Both the position numbers and the translations under genes were made by a program. Source: an uncultured Pseudomonadales bacterium (GTDB lineage Bacteria > Pseudomonadota > Gammaproteobacteria > Pseudomonadales > Azotimanducaceae). From it: a DNA stretch of 64,000 bases. Below the pieces are notes generated by a model that did no database searches, was not told where the DNA came from, and was given only the letters and a program-made list of their open reading frames with translations. This document shows, piece after piece, positions 39,251 through 47,863 of the stretch (position 1 is the first letter of the stretch; each line of letters starts with the position of its first letter). The stretch lies in the NCBI GenBank assembly GCA_951813295.1, contig CATOTI010000002.1, positions 3,792,522-3,856,521 on the forward strand. Reading direction: 5' to 3'.

Positions 39251-40732
39251 TCAACGTTTGTGCCGATAGCGTGTCCGGAGGGTATAAACACTGTCGCCGG
39301 TCAGTACGCCGCCGCGACCAAACAGCCGACCGTTCTCCCAATTGGAAAGCCCGAGTTCGGGTTTCCCGAGCGCGAACTGTCCGTCGACCCAGCGCGTGTG
39401 GTCATCGCCGACAAACGGGGCGTCGATCGACCGGAAAAAGTGCTCCTGCTCTTCCGTGTCCGGCGATAGCAGCGTGGCGACCAGCCGCGGGCTCTGCGTA
39501 TTGAAGAGGTTGATCGCGTCGTCGATGTCCCCGACACCCGTCAGGGTGACCTCGGGCGCTTCTTCCCACTCCCACTCGATGCCGAGTTCCTCTCGATCGT
39601 GGCGCTCGACTTGCGGTTCGTCCTTGGTGCCGTCCGCCCGCGGGACCGCCACGATGCGATTCCGGTAGGACTTGGGAATCGCGGCCGCGATATCGTCGGT
39701 GACGTGGAGCTTGAAAGGCGCCGAGCGGCTTCCCCCGGCCGTTTCGAGTGCTGCGACCGTGGTCGCGACCTTCTCCGGGGTCGGTCTCACCAGAACGAGC
39801 GTATTGAGCGTATTGCAGACTTTCCGGTCGAGAGAACGAACGACGACGCGCTCGACCTCATCGAGCGAGGCTTTCTCGGAAACGACGATCCAGGCGCCGC
39901 CGGTGCCATGCAGGCTCGCCGGCGTCCCGACGCTCTTGGCGAGCGACCCGAGAAGATCCGTGGCGAACCCCGAACCGCGCGCGACGGCGAGGGCGAGGTC
40001 GGCTTCGAGGAAGAGTGCCCAACCGGCGGCGTGCGACGGGCTGTCGAGCAGGACCACCGTATCCGGCGAGAGCCCGGACGCTTCGAGTGCCGGGCGAATC
40101 GCCCGATCCATGATGGCTTTGGCCGTCTCGAGGGCATCGGAGCCGATCCTGAAGACGACGCTGTTGCCGCTTCGCAAGACGCCACAAGCGTCGGCGAGAA
40201 CGTTTGGCCGCCCTTCGAAGACGAATCCCACGACGCCGAGCCCCGCGGAGACCATCTCGATATCGAAGGTCTCGTGTTGAACCGTCTCCACGACGGCACC
40301 GCGGGACGAAGGGGTCGCTGCCCAACCTTCGAGTCCGTCGATCATCTTTTCGCGCATCGAATCCGAGACGGTGAGACGCGTCGTCGAACGTCCTTTGGCT
40401 TGTGCGCGTTCGACGTCGGTTCGGTTGATGGTTTCGATGTCGCGCCATACGCCATCGTCGGCCAGTGCGTCGGCGGCGCGGTGGAAGAACGATTCGATTG
40501 CCTGATCGGATACCGACTGCAGTTCGTTGAACGCGCGCGCCGCCGCGACGACGGCGTCGTGGGCCAGCGCATGTTCACGGGCGGGGATGTGTAGCAGGCC
40601 GCCGAGCGCATTCGCGACGATCCTGTCGCCCGGTCGATAGGCCTCCGCGATGGGGTCGGTCACCGTGTGGGTGGATCCATCGGCGGCGAGCACCAGCGTG
40701 CCCGCGGTGATCCGTTGTGCTTGTTCGTTCAT
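39251..40732 (-). CDS. ProA-like aldehyde dehydrogenase with N-terminal extension
   Basis: A 493-residue protein related to glutamate-5-semialdehyde dehydrogenase (ProA): GVVGFVFEGRPNVL, the catalytic Cys306 in KVCNTLNT, and the C-terminal DGQFALGKPELGLS and RGGVLTGDSVYT blocks near the end are ProA-like. ProA is normally about 417 residues; here about 75 extra residues precede the core, and the loop SLHGTGGAWIVV replaces the usual region before the active site. No proB lies nearby. Placement as the last gene of a sulfatase/PhyH/TIM-barrel operon suggests a catabolic acyl-semialdehyde step rather than proline synthesis. This role is inferred from context. Confidence 0.8.
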   Translation of the reverse strand: MNEQAQRITAGTLVLAADGSTHTVTDPIAEAYRPGDRIVANALGGLLHIPAREHALAHDAVVAAARAFNELQSVSDQAIESFFHRAADALADDGVWRDIETINRTDVERAQAKGRSTTRLTVSDSMREKMIDGLEGWAATPSSRGAVVETVQHETFDIEMVSAGLGVVGFVFEGRPNVLADACGVLRSGNSVVFRIGSDALETAKAIMDRAIRPALEASGLSPDTVVLLDSPSHAAGWALFLEADLALAVARGSGFATDLLGSLAKSVGTPASLHGTGGAWIVVSEKASLDEVERVVVRSLDRKVCNTLNTLVLVRPTPEKVATTVAALETAGGSRSAPFKLHVTDDIAAAIPKSYRNRIVAVPRADGTKDEPQVERHDREELGIEWEWEEAPEVTLTGVGDIDDAINLFNTQSPRLVATLLSPDTEEQEHFFRSIDAPFVGDDHTRWVDGQFALGKPELGLSNWENGRLFGRGGVLTGDSVYTLRTRYRHKR

Positions 40733-40744
40733 TTGTGTGGTGGT

Positions 40745-42253
40745 CTAGGTGATCCCGAGCCGCTCGAATTGTTCGACGGGCGCATCGACGCTCCGTAGCC
40801 CGACGCGCAGTAGCTCGATCATATCCGTTTCATCGCCGGCACCGAGGCGGTTTTCGGTTTCCTCGGGGTCGAGATCGATATCGTAGAGGTGGTGTTCGCC
40901 GACGCGCGGCTGCGCCGCCCAATAGGGCAGCATGTCGCCTTCCTCGAAAGGCTGTCGCAGCACGGGGACATCGCTCCCGGGCATGAAGTCGATCGTGGCG
41001 CGGCGATCGGGTTTCGGGAACATGGGATTGGCGAGCTGGGTCGGCATCGTCGACCAGCGGTTGCTCCACATCGATAACGGGAAGGCGCTCGTTGCCGGTG
41101 CACGCGCGTATTTACGATGCCCGTCGTAGACCTGCACCCAGTTGCCCCAAACCCCGCCCAGTGCCCACTCTCTGACGCTCGTTGCTTCACCACGAATCAA
41201 CGGCAGTAGCGATTGGCCGTGCGTGCGATGGCTCGGTTCGACGCCGAAGACGTCGTTCAGGGTCGCGTTGATGTCGACGTTGGTGGTCAGCGCATCGACC
41301 TGATGCGTATCGATCCCGGGGTGGTAGATGTAGAGCGGTGTGTGGCCGAGGGCTTCGTACTGTGGCACGCGGGGCTTGCCAAAGAGGTCGCGGTCGCCAA
41401 GGTAGTGGCCGTGGTCGGTGCAGAGCACGATCAGCGTCGATTCCATCAGGCCCTGTTTTTCGATGGCGTCGAGCACCTTGCCGAACCAGTGATCGATCAT
41501 CGAGAGCTTCGAGCCGTAGTTGCAGCGCACGTGGCGCGCTTCGCGCTCGGTGAGGACGCCCCGTTCGACGGTCTTGACCGAATAAGGCGGCCAGATCATC
41601 ACGTCCTCGGTCCAGGTGTCGTCGTAGCGATTCACCCACGGCGCCGGCGTATCGAAAGGCTCGTGCGGGTCGAACTCGTCGACGAAGAGCAGGAATGGGT
41701 CGACCTGACCGCCGTTGTTAGTGATCCAGTCGGCTGTCGCCTGCATCGTTTTCGGCCCGGGGAAGTCGAGCTCCGAGCGGAAGTACGTGCGCGACTCGTC
41801 GTAGTGGTGCGGGCGACGGTTCGCAGGCAGCGCCGGCGCGCCGATCCAGCTCGGATCGGGCCGTGATTTCCACGGATCACCCTCGTGGCCGCGCAGGTAA
41901 TCCCAGGCGTAGAAGTCTGTGTGATAGTTCTCCCCACCAGTCTCGAAGAGATGCGGGTGGTCGCTGATGAGCATGGTGCTGACACCGTTGCGCCGCAGCT
42001 CCGCGGTGATCGGTTCTTCCCAGAGCTCGATCGAACCCCACGGCTTCCAGAGGAAGTCGAGTGCGCCGACGAGGATGTCGTGCCGTGCGGGCATGCACGG
42101 AAGTGAGCCGGTGAAATGCCGGTCGAATCGAACCGCCTGCTTCGCGAAGCGGTCGATCTCGGGCGTCTCGAACTCGGTGCCGCCGTAATCGCCGATCATG
42201 TGGCGGTTGAGCGAGTCGAGCAGGATCACGACTGCGTTCGTGACATTGGCCAT
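40745..42253 (-). CDS. Sulfatase family protein
   Basis: A 502-residue alkaline-phosphatase-superfamily hydrolase. The formylglycine motif is C53-M-P-A-R57 in SLPCMPARHDIL, and metal-binding residues occur in VVILLDSLNRHM, DEFDPHEPF and CTDHGHYLGDRDLFGK. It removes sulfate, or less often phosphonate groups, from organic substrates. There is no signal peptide, so a cytoplasmic location is likely. It lies 17 bases after the PhyH stop and 12 bases before the ProA-like start, in a four-gene operon. The substrate is unknown. Confidence 0.9.
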   Translation of the reverse strand: MANVTNAVVILLDSLNRHMIGDYGGTEFETPEIDRFAKQAVRFDRHFTGSLPCMPARHDILVGALDFLWKPWGSIELWEEPITAELRRNGVSTMLISDHPHLFETGGENYHTDFYAWDYLRGHEGDPWKSRPDPSWIGAPALPANRRPHHYDESRTYFRSELDFPGPKTMQATADWITNNGGQVDPFLLFVDEFDPHEPFDTPAPWVNRYDDTWTEDVMIWPPYSVKTVERGVLTEREARHVRCNYGSKLSMIDHWFGKVLDAIEKQGLMESTLIVLCTDHGHYLGDRDLFGKPRVPQYEALGHTPLYIYHPGIDTHQVDALTTNVDINATLNDVFGVEPSHRTHGQSLLPLIRGEATSVREWALGGVWGNWVQVYDGHRKYARAPATSAFPLSMWSNRWSTMPTQLANPMFPKPDRRATIDFMPGSDVPVLRQPFEEGDMLPYWAAQPRVGEHHLYDIDLDPEETENRLGAGDETDMIELLRVGLRSVDAPVEQFERLGIT

Positions 42254-42270
42254 CGTGAGTTCCTTGACGG

Positions 42271-43110
42271 TTAGCTGCCCTGGCGCTTGGCTTCTGCCTC
42301 GGCCGGGTCGAAGTCCATGAGAGCTTTCATGCGTGTCGTGCCGTGCTTCACCGCGCGCTCGCGCTCGGCGTCGCCGTTCTCGACTTCGGGTCGCGGAATC
42401 GGCTCGAAATGCCCGTAACGGTCGACACCGTTGACGAGAATCGCGCGATCACCATCGACCTTCGTTTGTCTGACGTCGGTGGCGCAGTAGCGAAGCACCA
42501 TGCCGATCCGTCGGTCGTTCGTGAGGTTTGGTTCAGAGCCGTGGATGACGCAGACGTGATGGATTGACATCTCCCCGACGCCGAGTGGCGCCAGCACCCC
42601 GGTCTCGTCATCAACCTCGGTCTTGACGCGCTGCCCCCGAGATAGAAGGTTGTCACGCTCGAAGGTGTCGTCCTGCTCGTAGAGCGGACCGCGGTGCGAT
42701 CCCGGGATGAACTTCATCGGGCCGGTGTTCGGCCCGGCGTCGGAAAGTGCCACCCAGGCGGTCACGACGTGGTACGGGTACAGGCCCCAGTACGTCGCGT
42801 CCTGGTGGTACGACACATAGCTCGGGCCCGGGTCCTTGATGAACCAATCCATCGACCACAGCAGCACGTCTTCGCCGAGCACGTCGGTCACGGGGTCGAC
42901 GATGCGCCGATCGTGCACGAGATCCCAAGCCCAGGGGTGGGTGAGGGGAAGGCCTGCCCGGGCCGCCTTTTCGCGGTCCGGGTTCTTCGCTTCGACCGCC
43001 TCGAGTTCGGCGCGAAAGGTCTGCGCTTCGGCGGGTGTGAAAGCCGGTAGCGGGGCGAGGAAGCCGTCGCGGTGGTAGGCGTCGCGTTGATCCTGCGTGA
43101 GATGGCTCAT
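42271..43110 (-). CDS. Phytanoyl-CoA dioxygenase family protein
   Basis: A 279-residue PhyH-type dioxygenase. The HxD ligands are in YHQDATYWG, followed by PMKFIPGSHRGPL, and the distal His and Arg are in CVIHGSEPNLTNDRRIGM. The ATG at 43110 overlaps the stop of the TIM-barrel isomerase by four bases (ATGA). It is the second gene of the isomerase-PhyH-sulfatase-ProA-like operon. Hydroxylation of a sulfated or amine-containing substrate is conceivable but not readable from the sequence. Confidence 0.92.
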   Translation of the reverse strand: MSHLTQDQRDAYHRDGFLAPLPAFTPAEAQTFRAELEAVEAKNPDREKAARAGLPLTHPWAWDLVHDRRIVDPVTDVLGEDVLLWSMDWFIKDPGPSYVSYHQDATYWGLYPYHVVTAWVALSDAGPNTGPMKFIPGSHRGPLYEQDDTFERDNLLSRGQRVKTEVDDETGVLAPLGVGEMSIHHVCVIHGSEPNLTNDRRIGMVLRYCATDVRQTKVDGDRAILVNGVDRYGHFEPIPRPEVENGDAERERAVKHGTTRMKALMDFDPAEAEAKRQGS

Positions 43111-43886
43111 GATCCGATTCCGTAGCGGGAAGCCCATGACAGTCCGTCGAGCGTACCGCCCTTCGGGGTGTACTCGCAGCCTACCCAGCCGGCGTAGCCG
43201 AGTTGGTCGAGCACGTCGAAGAGATAGGGCAGGTTCACTTCGCCGAATTGCGGCTCATGACGCCCCGGTACGCTCGAAAACTGGACGTGGCCGACGATCC
43301 CGAAATGTTCTTCGAGGCGTGCTGCCAGCCCGCCTTCCATCACCTGGCGGTGATAAAAGTCGTACTGCATCAGCACGTTTTTTCGGTCGATCGCCGCGAT
43401 GAGTTCCGCCGTCTCGTGGCAATACGTGTGGAGATAACCCGGCACGTCGCGCGTGTTTAGCGGTTCGAGCAGCAAGCTGACGCCTTCGGCTTCAGCGATG
43501 GGCGCGGCGGTTGCGAGGTTTTCGACGAACGTCTCGACTGCCGCCTGTCGATCGCCGGTAACGACCCCTGCCATCACGTGGATCATTTTCGCGCCGAGCC
43601 CCGTCGCGTATTCGAGGGCGTGGTCGAAATGTCGGCGAAAATCGGCTTCGCGACCAGGGACCGCGGCGAGCCCACGTTCTCCCTTCGCACCGTCACCGAC
43701 TTGCGTGTTGATGAGAATGAGTTCGACCTCGGCAGCGTCGAGCCAAGCACCGACGGACGCGACGGGATCGGCGTAGGGGTGCAGGTACTCGACGGCGCTG
43801 AACCCGGCGTTCTTCGCCGCGGCGAATCGACCTTTGGGTTCGTGTTCCGTGAACATCAGTGAGACGTTCGCTGCGAATCTGGGCAT
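43107..43886 (-). CDS. Hydroxypyruvate isomerase-like TIM-barrel protein
   Basis: A 259-residue sugar isomerase/endonuclease IV-fold protein close to hydroxypyruvate isomerase (Hyi/OtnI). The N-terminal MPRFAANVSLMFTE and the strands LLLEPLNTRDVPGY, VLMQYDFYHRQVMEGG, VQFSSVPGRHEP and CEYTPKGGT carry the metal ligands. ATG 43886 gives the canonical start. It heads a four-gene operon and is divergent from the YaiI gene. The substrate is likely a 2-keto acid or small sugar acid. Confidence 0.9.
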   Translation of the reverse strand: MPRFAANVSLMFTEHEPKGRFAAAKNAGFSAVEYLHPYADPVASVGAWLDAAEVELILINTQVGDGAKGERGLAAVPGREADFRRHFDHALEYATGLGAKMIHVMAGVVTGDRQAAVETFVENLATAAPIAEAEGVSLLLEPLNTRDVPGYLHTYCHETAELIAAIDRKNVLMQYDFYHRQVMEGGLAARLEEHFGIVGHVQFSSVPGRHEPQFGEVNLPYLFDVLDQLGYAGWVGCEYTPKGGTLDGLSWASRYGIGS

Positions 43887-43984
43887 GGCGGGCACCGACG
43901 AGTGGCAACATGGGCATTGAGGCGGGCGAATTAAGCATGCCAGCGCGGCGCTGATCCAGTGTCGGGAACTGAGGGAGGAGTGAT

Positions 43985-44449
43985 TTGGTAGCGGTGTGGA
44001 TCGATGGCGACGCCTGTCCGCGGGCGATCAAGGACGTGGTTTTTCGCGCCGCGATTCGCCGTGAGGTACGGACGACGCTGATCGCCAATCACGCCATGCA
44101 GGTGCCACGCTCACCCTTTATCGAGCGCCGCCAGGTCGCCGCGGGTTTCGATGAGGCCGACAACGCGATACTGGAAGCGATCGAACCAGGCGATGTCGTC
44201 ATCACCGCGGACGTTCCGTTTGCGGACGAAGCCATCACGCGGGGTGCGACGGCGATCAATCCTCGCGGTATCGAATACACGGCGGAGAACATCAAGGATC
44301 ATCGCGCGCGGCGCGACCTGCGTGAGGAGTTGCGCTCTTTCGGGGAAGTCAGTGGCGGGCCACCGCCGTTCGGCAAGAACGAGGTACAGCAGTTCTCGAA
44401 TGTCTTCGATCGGCTGCTGACGAGAGGACTGGCCCGAGCGCGAGGCTAG
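43985..44449 (+). CDS. YaiI/YqxD family protein (UPF0178, DUF188)
   Basis: A 154-residue protein of the PIN-like UPF0178 family, with WIDGDACPRAIKDVVF at the N-terminus, TADVPFADEAI and the terminal GGPPPFGKNEVQQFSNVFDRLL. The TTG start has GGGAGGAG upstream; a GTG nine bases later is an alternative. Function is not established; an RNase-like fold is assumed for the family. Its stop shares CTAG with the opposing zinc-ribbon gene. Confidence 0.92.
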   Translation: MVAVWIDGDACPRAIKDVVFRAAIRREVRTTLIANHAMQVPRSPFIERRQVAAGFDEADNAILEAIEPGDVVITADVPFADEAITRGATAINPRGIEYTAENIKDHRARRDLREELRSFGEVSGGPPPFGKNEVQQFSNVFDRLLTRGLARARG

Positions 44450-44832
44450 CGGAACAGATCGTCGAGTTTACGGGCCGCGTCGTCGCCGGGGTCGTGTGGT
44501 TTCTCGCCCGCGTCGTCGGAAGGTGATTCGTCGGCATCCGCGCTACCCTCAAAGAGCGCGTCGAGTTTCGTCTGGGCCGACGACGCCCGATCACCGCGAC
44601 CGTCGTACACGTCGAAGCGTGGCCGGAAAAAATCGCAGAAGTTCGCGTTTTCCTTGTTGGTTGGAGGATCGGCGCGTTCGTCGCGACACTGAATTGTTTC
44701 GTTCGGCGCATATTCGCGGCACATCCGGCACGAATGGAGTTCGTGGAAGCACTTGGGGCAGCTGTTGTGCCGCGTGATCGGTCGCGGAATGTCGTCGAGG
44801 TTCTCGCCGCAGTTCCAACATTCGAGTGCCAT
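44446..44832 (-). CDS. Zinc-ribbon-like protein (128 aa)
   Basis: A small cytoplasmic protein with Cys clusters CWNCGENL, CPKCFHELHSCRMCREY and a later CRDERADPP and NFCDFF. These give at least two zinc sites. The C-terminal half is acidic and low complexity, ending with two related LDxLF motifs (KLDALFE and KLDDLFR). I know such proteins as conserved hypotheticals and no function is established. The ATG has AGGAAG upstream. It converges with the YaiI gene and diverges from the cupin gene. Confidence 0.8.
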   Translation of the reverse strand: MALECWNCGENLDDIPRPITRHNSCPKCFHELHSCRMCREYAPNETIQCRDERADPPTNKENANFCDFFRPRFDVYDGRGDRASSAQTKLDALFEGSADADESPSDDAGEKPHDPGDDAARKLDDLFR

Positions 44833-44959
44833 CGGGTCACTTCCTTATCGACAACGCGGTTGTCATGCGCTTGTCGAGGTTATGCCCGGCACCAATCGCA
44901 AGACAACGGTTCGCCCGGCCCCGGAGTGAACCCACTGAATCAACGGAGTTCAAGATCTG

Positions 44960-45307
44960 ATGGATGTCATTCGCGTCGGTCGCGGAAAAACGATTGTCGA
45001 CTTTTCGAGTACGGGAGCGTTTTCGTCACCGATCGCTTCCGGGGCGGGGGAAGGCCATGTGTATCGCGTCGAGTTCGATGCGGGCGGCGCGATCGGTAGG
45101 CATCGCGCAGGATTCGATCAGCTTTTCTGTGTGATCGACGGCAGCGGTTGGGCCGAAGGGAACGATGGTGTCCGCGCGTCGATCGCGATCGGTGACGTCG
45201 CGCGCATCCGACGCGGCGAAATCCACGCGAAAGGCAGCGACGTCGGCATGACCGCGATCATGATTCAGCTCGACGATTTCGGTTTCGACGCTGCGCCCGA
45301 CGACTAG
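44960..45307 (+). CDS. Small cupin-domain protein
   Basis: A 115-residue single cupin barrel. The segment GGAIGRHRAGFDQLFCVIDGSGWAE resembles cupin motif 1 (with only one of the usual two His) and GDVARIRRGEIHAKGS resembles motif 2 with its His. Metal binding is therefore weak or altered. The function is unknown. Its stop overlaps the opposing EthD-like stop by four bases (CTAG). Confidence 0.82.
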   Translation: MDVIRVGRGKTIVDFSSTGAFSSPIASGAGEGHVYRVEFDAGGAIGRHRAGFDQLFCVIDGSGWAEGNDGVRASIAIGDVARIRRGEIHAKGSDVGMTAIMIQLDDFGFDAAPDD

Positions 45308-46035
45308 GGAATTCCCACCATTTCCGTGGTCGAGAAGAGGACGACCGTTCGTTCGGGGTCGACCCATTGCTCCATGCCGTCGGGGCGTATTTCGGCGCGA
45401 TAGCCCGCCCAGACTGACTCGTCGTGGAAGTAGAGCTCCGCCATGCCGGTGAAGGGTTCGTCCTCGGGCGTGACGGAATGACTCACCACGTACCGATAAC
45501 CGCCGACCGACTCCATCGTGCCGCGCACGTTCGGCACGTGAACGTCGAGCCAGTGGCGGAAAAAGGCGGCGTAGTCGGTCCCGTCCTTCGCCCCGATCAG
45601 ATACGTGATCTTGAAAAATCCCGAGCGCGTCATCGGGTAGGGCGCGTTCAGCGTCAGAGGCGCGCTATCGAGGTGCTCGCTGCCGTCCATGATCAAGTAT
45701 TCGCGGGTTGCCCACGGGACGTAGGGTTCGACCTTTTCCTGGAACGTATCAACCGGCGGTTTGCCATACGCAACGGCAGGTTTCGGCAGGGCTACGTCCC
45801 ACCAGAGCTGAGCGACGCCGTCCCAGACGTGGTCTCCTTCGGCATTCGCGTCAAAGAGCGTCGCGACGTAGCGTCGGGCGAAACGTCGCCCCAGGACTGC
45901 CTGCTCCTTCTGCGATTGGATCACTGCTGGCATGTGGTTCGCGAACCAATGCGCGACGAGTTCTTCACGTGACGTGCGCTCCCGCCGTTTGATGAGATAG
46001 AGCATCCTGGCCCCATCGGTCGCCGTTATTGCCAT
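45304..46035 (-). CDS. Tandem EthD-like (dimeric alpha-beta barrel) protein
   Basis: A 243-residue protein with two related ferredoxin-like halves. The first starts RMLYLIKRRERTSREELVAHWFANHMP and the second FFKITYLIGAKDGTDYAAFFRHWLDVHVP (motifs RxEL..HW and xxFRHWLDVH), both typical of EthD domains. EthD-type proteins bind or degrade small aromatic or quinone-like compounds. The ATG at 46035 has GGAGG before it. It diverges from the D-aminoacylase-like gene across 116 bases. Confidence 0.85.
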   Translation of the reverse strand: MAITATDGARMLYLIKRRERTSREELVAHWFANHMPAVIQSQKEQAVLGRRFARRYVATLFDANAEGDHVWDGVAQLWWDVALPKPAVAYGKPPVDTFQEKVEPYVPWATREYLIMDGSEHLDSAPLTLNAPYPMTRSGFFKITYLIGAKDGTDYAAFFRHWLDVHVPNVRGTMESVGGYRYVVSHSVTPEDEPFTGMAELYFHDESVWAGYRAEIRPDGMEQWVDPERTVVLFSTTEMVGIP

Positions 46036-46151
46036 CCGTTCCTCCACTCTTGGCCCAGATACTGTCGAGCCCACCACGATAGCCAAATTGCGCGCGTCTC
46101 GGGGGCGGGGCAGAATTGGTCGTTTCATCCAATGCATAGGCGGGGGAGCCC

Positions 46152-47807
46152 ATGGCACACGACATCGTGATTCGGAATGGGGTGGTGGTTGACGGCACGG
46201 GCAGCGCACCAGTCGAGGCCGACGTCGCCATCGATGGCGATTCGATCACAGCGATCGGTGAGATCTCGGGCCAAGGCCGAGAGGAAATCGAGGCGAAGGG
46301 CCGCTTTGTTACACCAGGCTTCATCGACCTGCACACGCACCTTGACGCACAGATCGGTTGGGATGCGCAGATGACGTCCGTGACCTGGCACGGGGTTACT
46401 ACCGCGCTCATGGGCAACTGCGGTGTGACGTTTGCGCCGTGCCGCCCGGACGACCGCGATTTCCTCGCCGGCATGATGGAGACCGTCGAGGACATCCCGA
46501 AGCACGCGATCATGACCGGCCTGCCGTGGGACTGGGAGTCGTACGGCGGTTATCTCGATTCGATCGAGCGGCTCGGCCCGATGATCAACGTCTGTGGGCT
46601 CGTGGGTCATAGCGCCACCCGGACTTACGTCATGGGCGAACGTGCGATCGAAGAGCAGGCGACGCCCGAGGAAATCGAGCAGATCGCCGCGCTCGCGGGG
46701 AAGTCGATTCGTGAAGGCGCGCTCGGTTTTTCGGTGAACCGTCACCCCGGACATACGCTGCCGGATCGCCGCCCGATCCCGGGTACGTTTGCGTCACGTG
46801 AAGAACTCATCGCGATCGCGCGAGCGGTGGGCGCCGAAGGTGGCCTGATGCAGACCGTGCCGCATTTTGGTGATCTCGAAACCGAGATGGACATCATGGA
46901 AGAGGAAGGCCAGACCGCACGGCTGCTCTTCAGCGCGATCTCCGAACACCACGAGTTGCTCGATGAGAAGATCTCCGCCATGCGTGCACGCGGCGTTGAC
47001 GTCACGGCCGTGACGGTCCCTCGTTCGGGCGGTGGCGTCGGCGGTTTGAGGAACAACGGTTTCTTCGCGACGCCGACCTGGACCGAACTCAAGAAGGTCG
47101 ATTTCGACGAGAAGCTCCGCATGATTCGCGACGCCGATTTCCGCGCGAAGCTGGTCGCGGAACTCAAAAGTAGTGAAGCGGCTAACGAGCACGTCATGCA
47201 GGTGACGCGGCGTTGGTACCCGCTAGGCGATGGCGAGCGACCCCACTATACGGGTGGCCGCCGCGAGAGCCTGTTCGATATCGCGACTGCCGCGGGTGAG
47301 TATCCCGCCGAGACGTGGCTCAGGATCGTGCTCGAATCGGACGGCGAAGCGCTCTTCCACATGCGCGGGTTCAACGTGAACCTCGAGAACCTCGAGCAGA
47401 TGATCCTGACGGATTGGGCGATGCCTGGCCTCGGCGACGCGGGCGCTCACGTCAGCCAGATGATCGATTCGGGTTGGGCGACCTTCGTGCTGTCGCATTG
47501 GCACCGTGACAAGGGAACGTATTCGATCGAAGAAGCGGTCCGCCGTATCGCGTCGGTACCGGCACACGTGCTGGGGCTCAAAGACCGCGGCACGCTGAAA
47601 GCTGGCCTCCGTGCCGACGTGAACGTGATCGATCTCGATCGGTTGTCCGAGCGTCAGCCGTACATCGTCAACGATTTCCCGGGTGGTGCACCGCGCTATC
47701 AGCAGCGCGCCGTCGGTTACGACGCGACGATTTGCAACGGCCAGGTGACGCTGCGCGACGACGAGCACACCGGGGTGTGCGCTGGTCGGGTTCTCAGGAA
47801 CGCTTGA
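46152..47807 (+). CDS. D-aminoacylase-like amidohydrolase
   Basis: A 551-residue member of the N-acyl-D-amino-acid deacylase subgroup of amidohydrolases. Features: N-terminal beta sandwich with IRNGVVVDGTGS, the GFIDLHTHLDAQIGWD metal-binding motif, GNCGVTFAP, the carboxyl-side metal segment in GDAGAHVSQMIDS, and the final beta-sandwich strand LKAGLRADVNVIDLDRL. It would hydrolyse an N-acyl-D-amino acid or a similar amide. The gene ends just before a strong intrinsic terminator. Confidence 0.92.
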   Translation: MAHDIVIRNGVVVDGTGSAPVEADVAIDGDSITAIGEISGQGREEIEAKGRFVTPGFIDLHTHLDAQIGWDAQMTSVTWHGVTTALMGNCGVTFAPCRPDDRDFLAGMMETVEDIPKHAIMTGLPWDWESYGGYLDSIERLGPMINVCGLVGHSATRTYVMGERAIEEQATPEEIEQIAALAGKSIREGALGFSVNRHPGHTLPDRRPIPGTFASREELIAIARAVGAEGGLMQTVPHFGDLETEMDIMEEEGQTARLLFSAISEHHELLDEKISAMRARGVDVTAVTVPRSGGGVGGLRNNGFFATPTWTELKKVDFDEKLRMIRDADFRAKLVAELKSSEAANEHVMQVTRRWYPLGDGERPHYTGGRRESLFDIATAAGEYPAETWLRIVLESDGEALFHMRGFNVNLENLEQMILTDWAMPGLGDAGAHVSQMIDSGWATFVLSHWHRDKGTYSIEEAVRRIASVPAHVLGLKDRGTLKAGLRADVNVIDLDRLSERQPYIVNDFPGGAPRYQQRAVGYDATICNGQVTLRDDEHTGVCAGRVLRNA

Positions 47808-47828
47808 GCTTCGATCAAGCGCTGAACG

Positions 47829-47860
47829 GAAAGCCACCATTCGGTGGCTTTCTTGTTTTT
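47829..47860 (+). terminator. Intrinsic terminator of the D-aminoacylase-like gene
   Basis: GAAAGCCACC (47829-47838) pairs perfectly with GGTGGCTTTC (47843-47852) around loop ATTC, followed by TTGTTTTT. It has a full stem and T-tract for rightward transcription only. Confidence 0.92.
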
Positions 47861-47863
47861 GGG

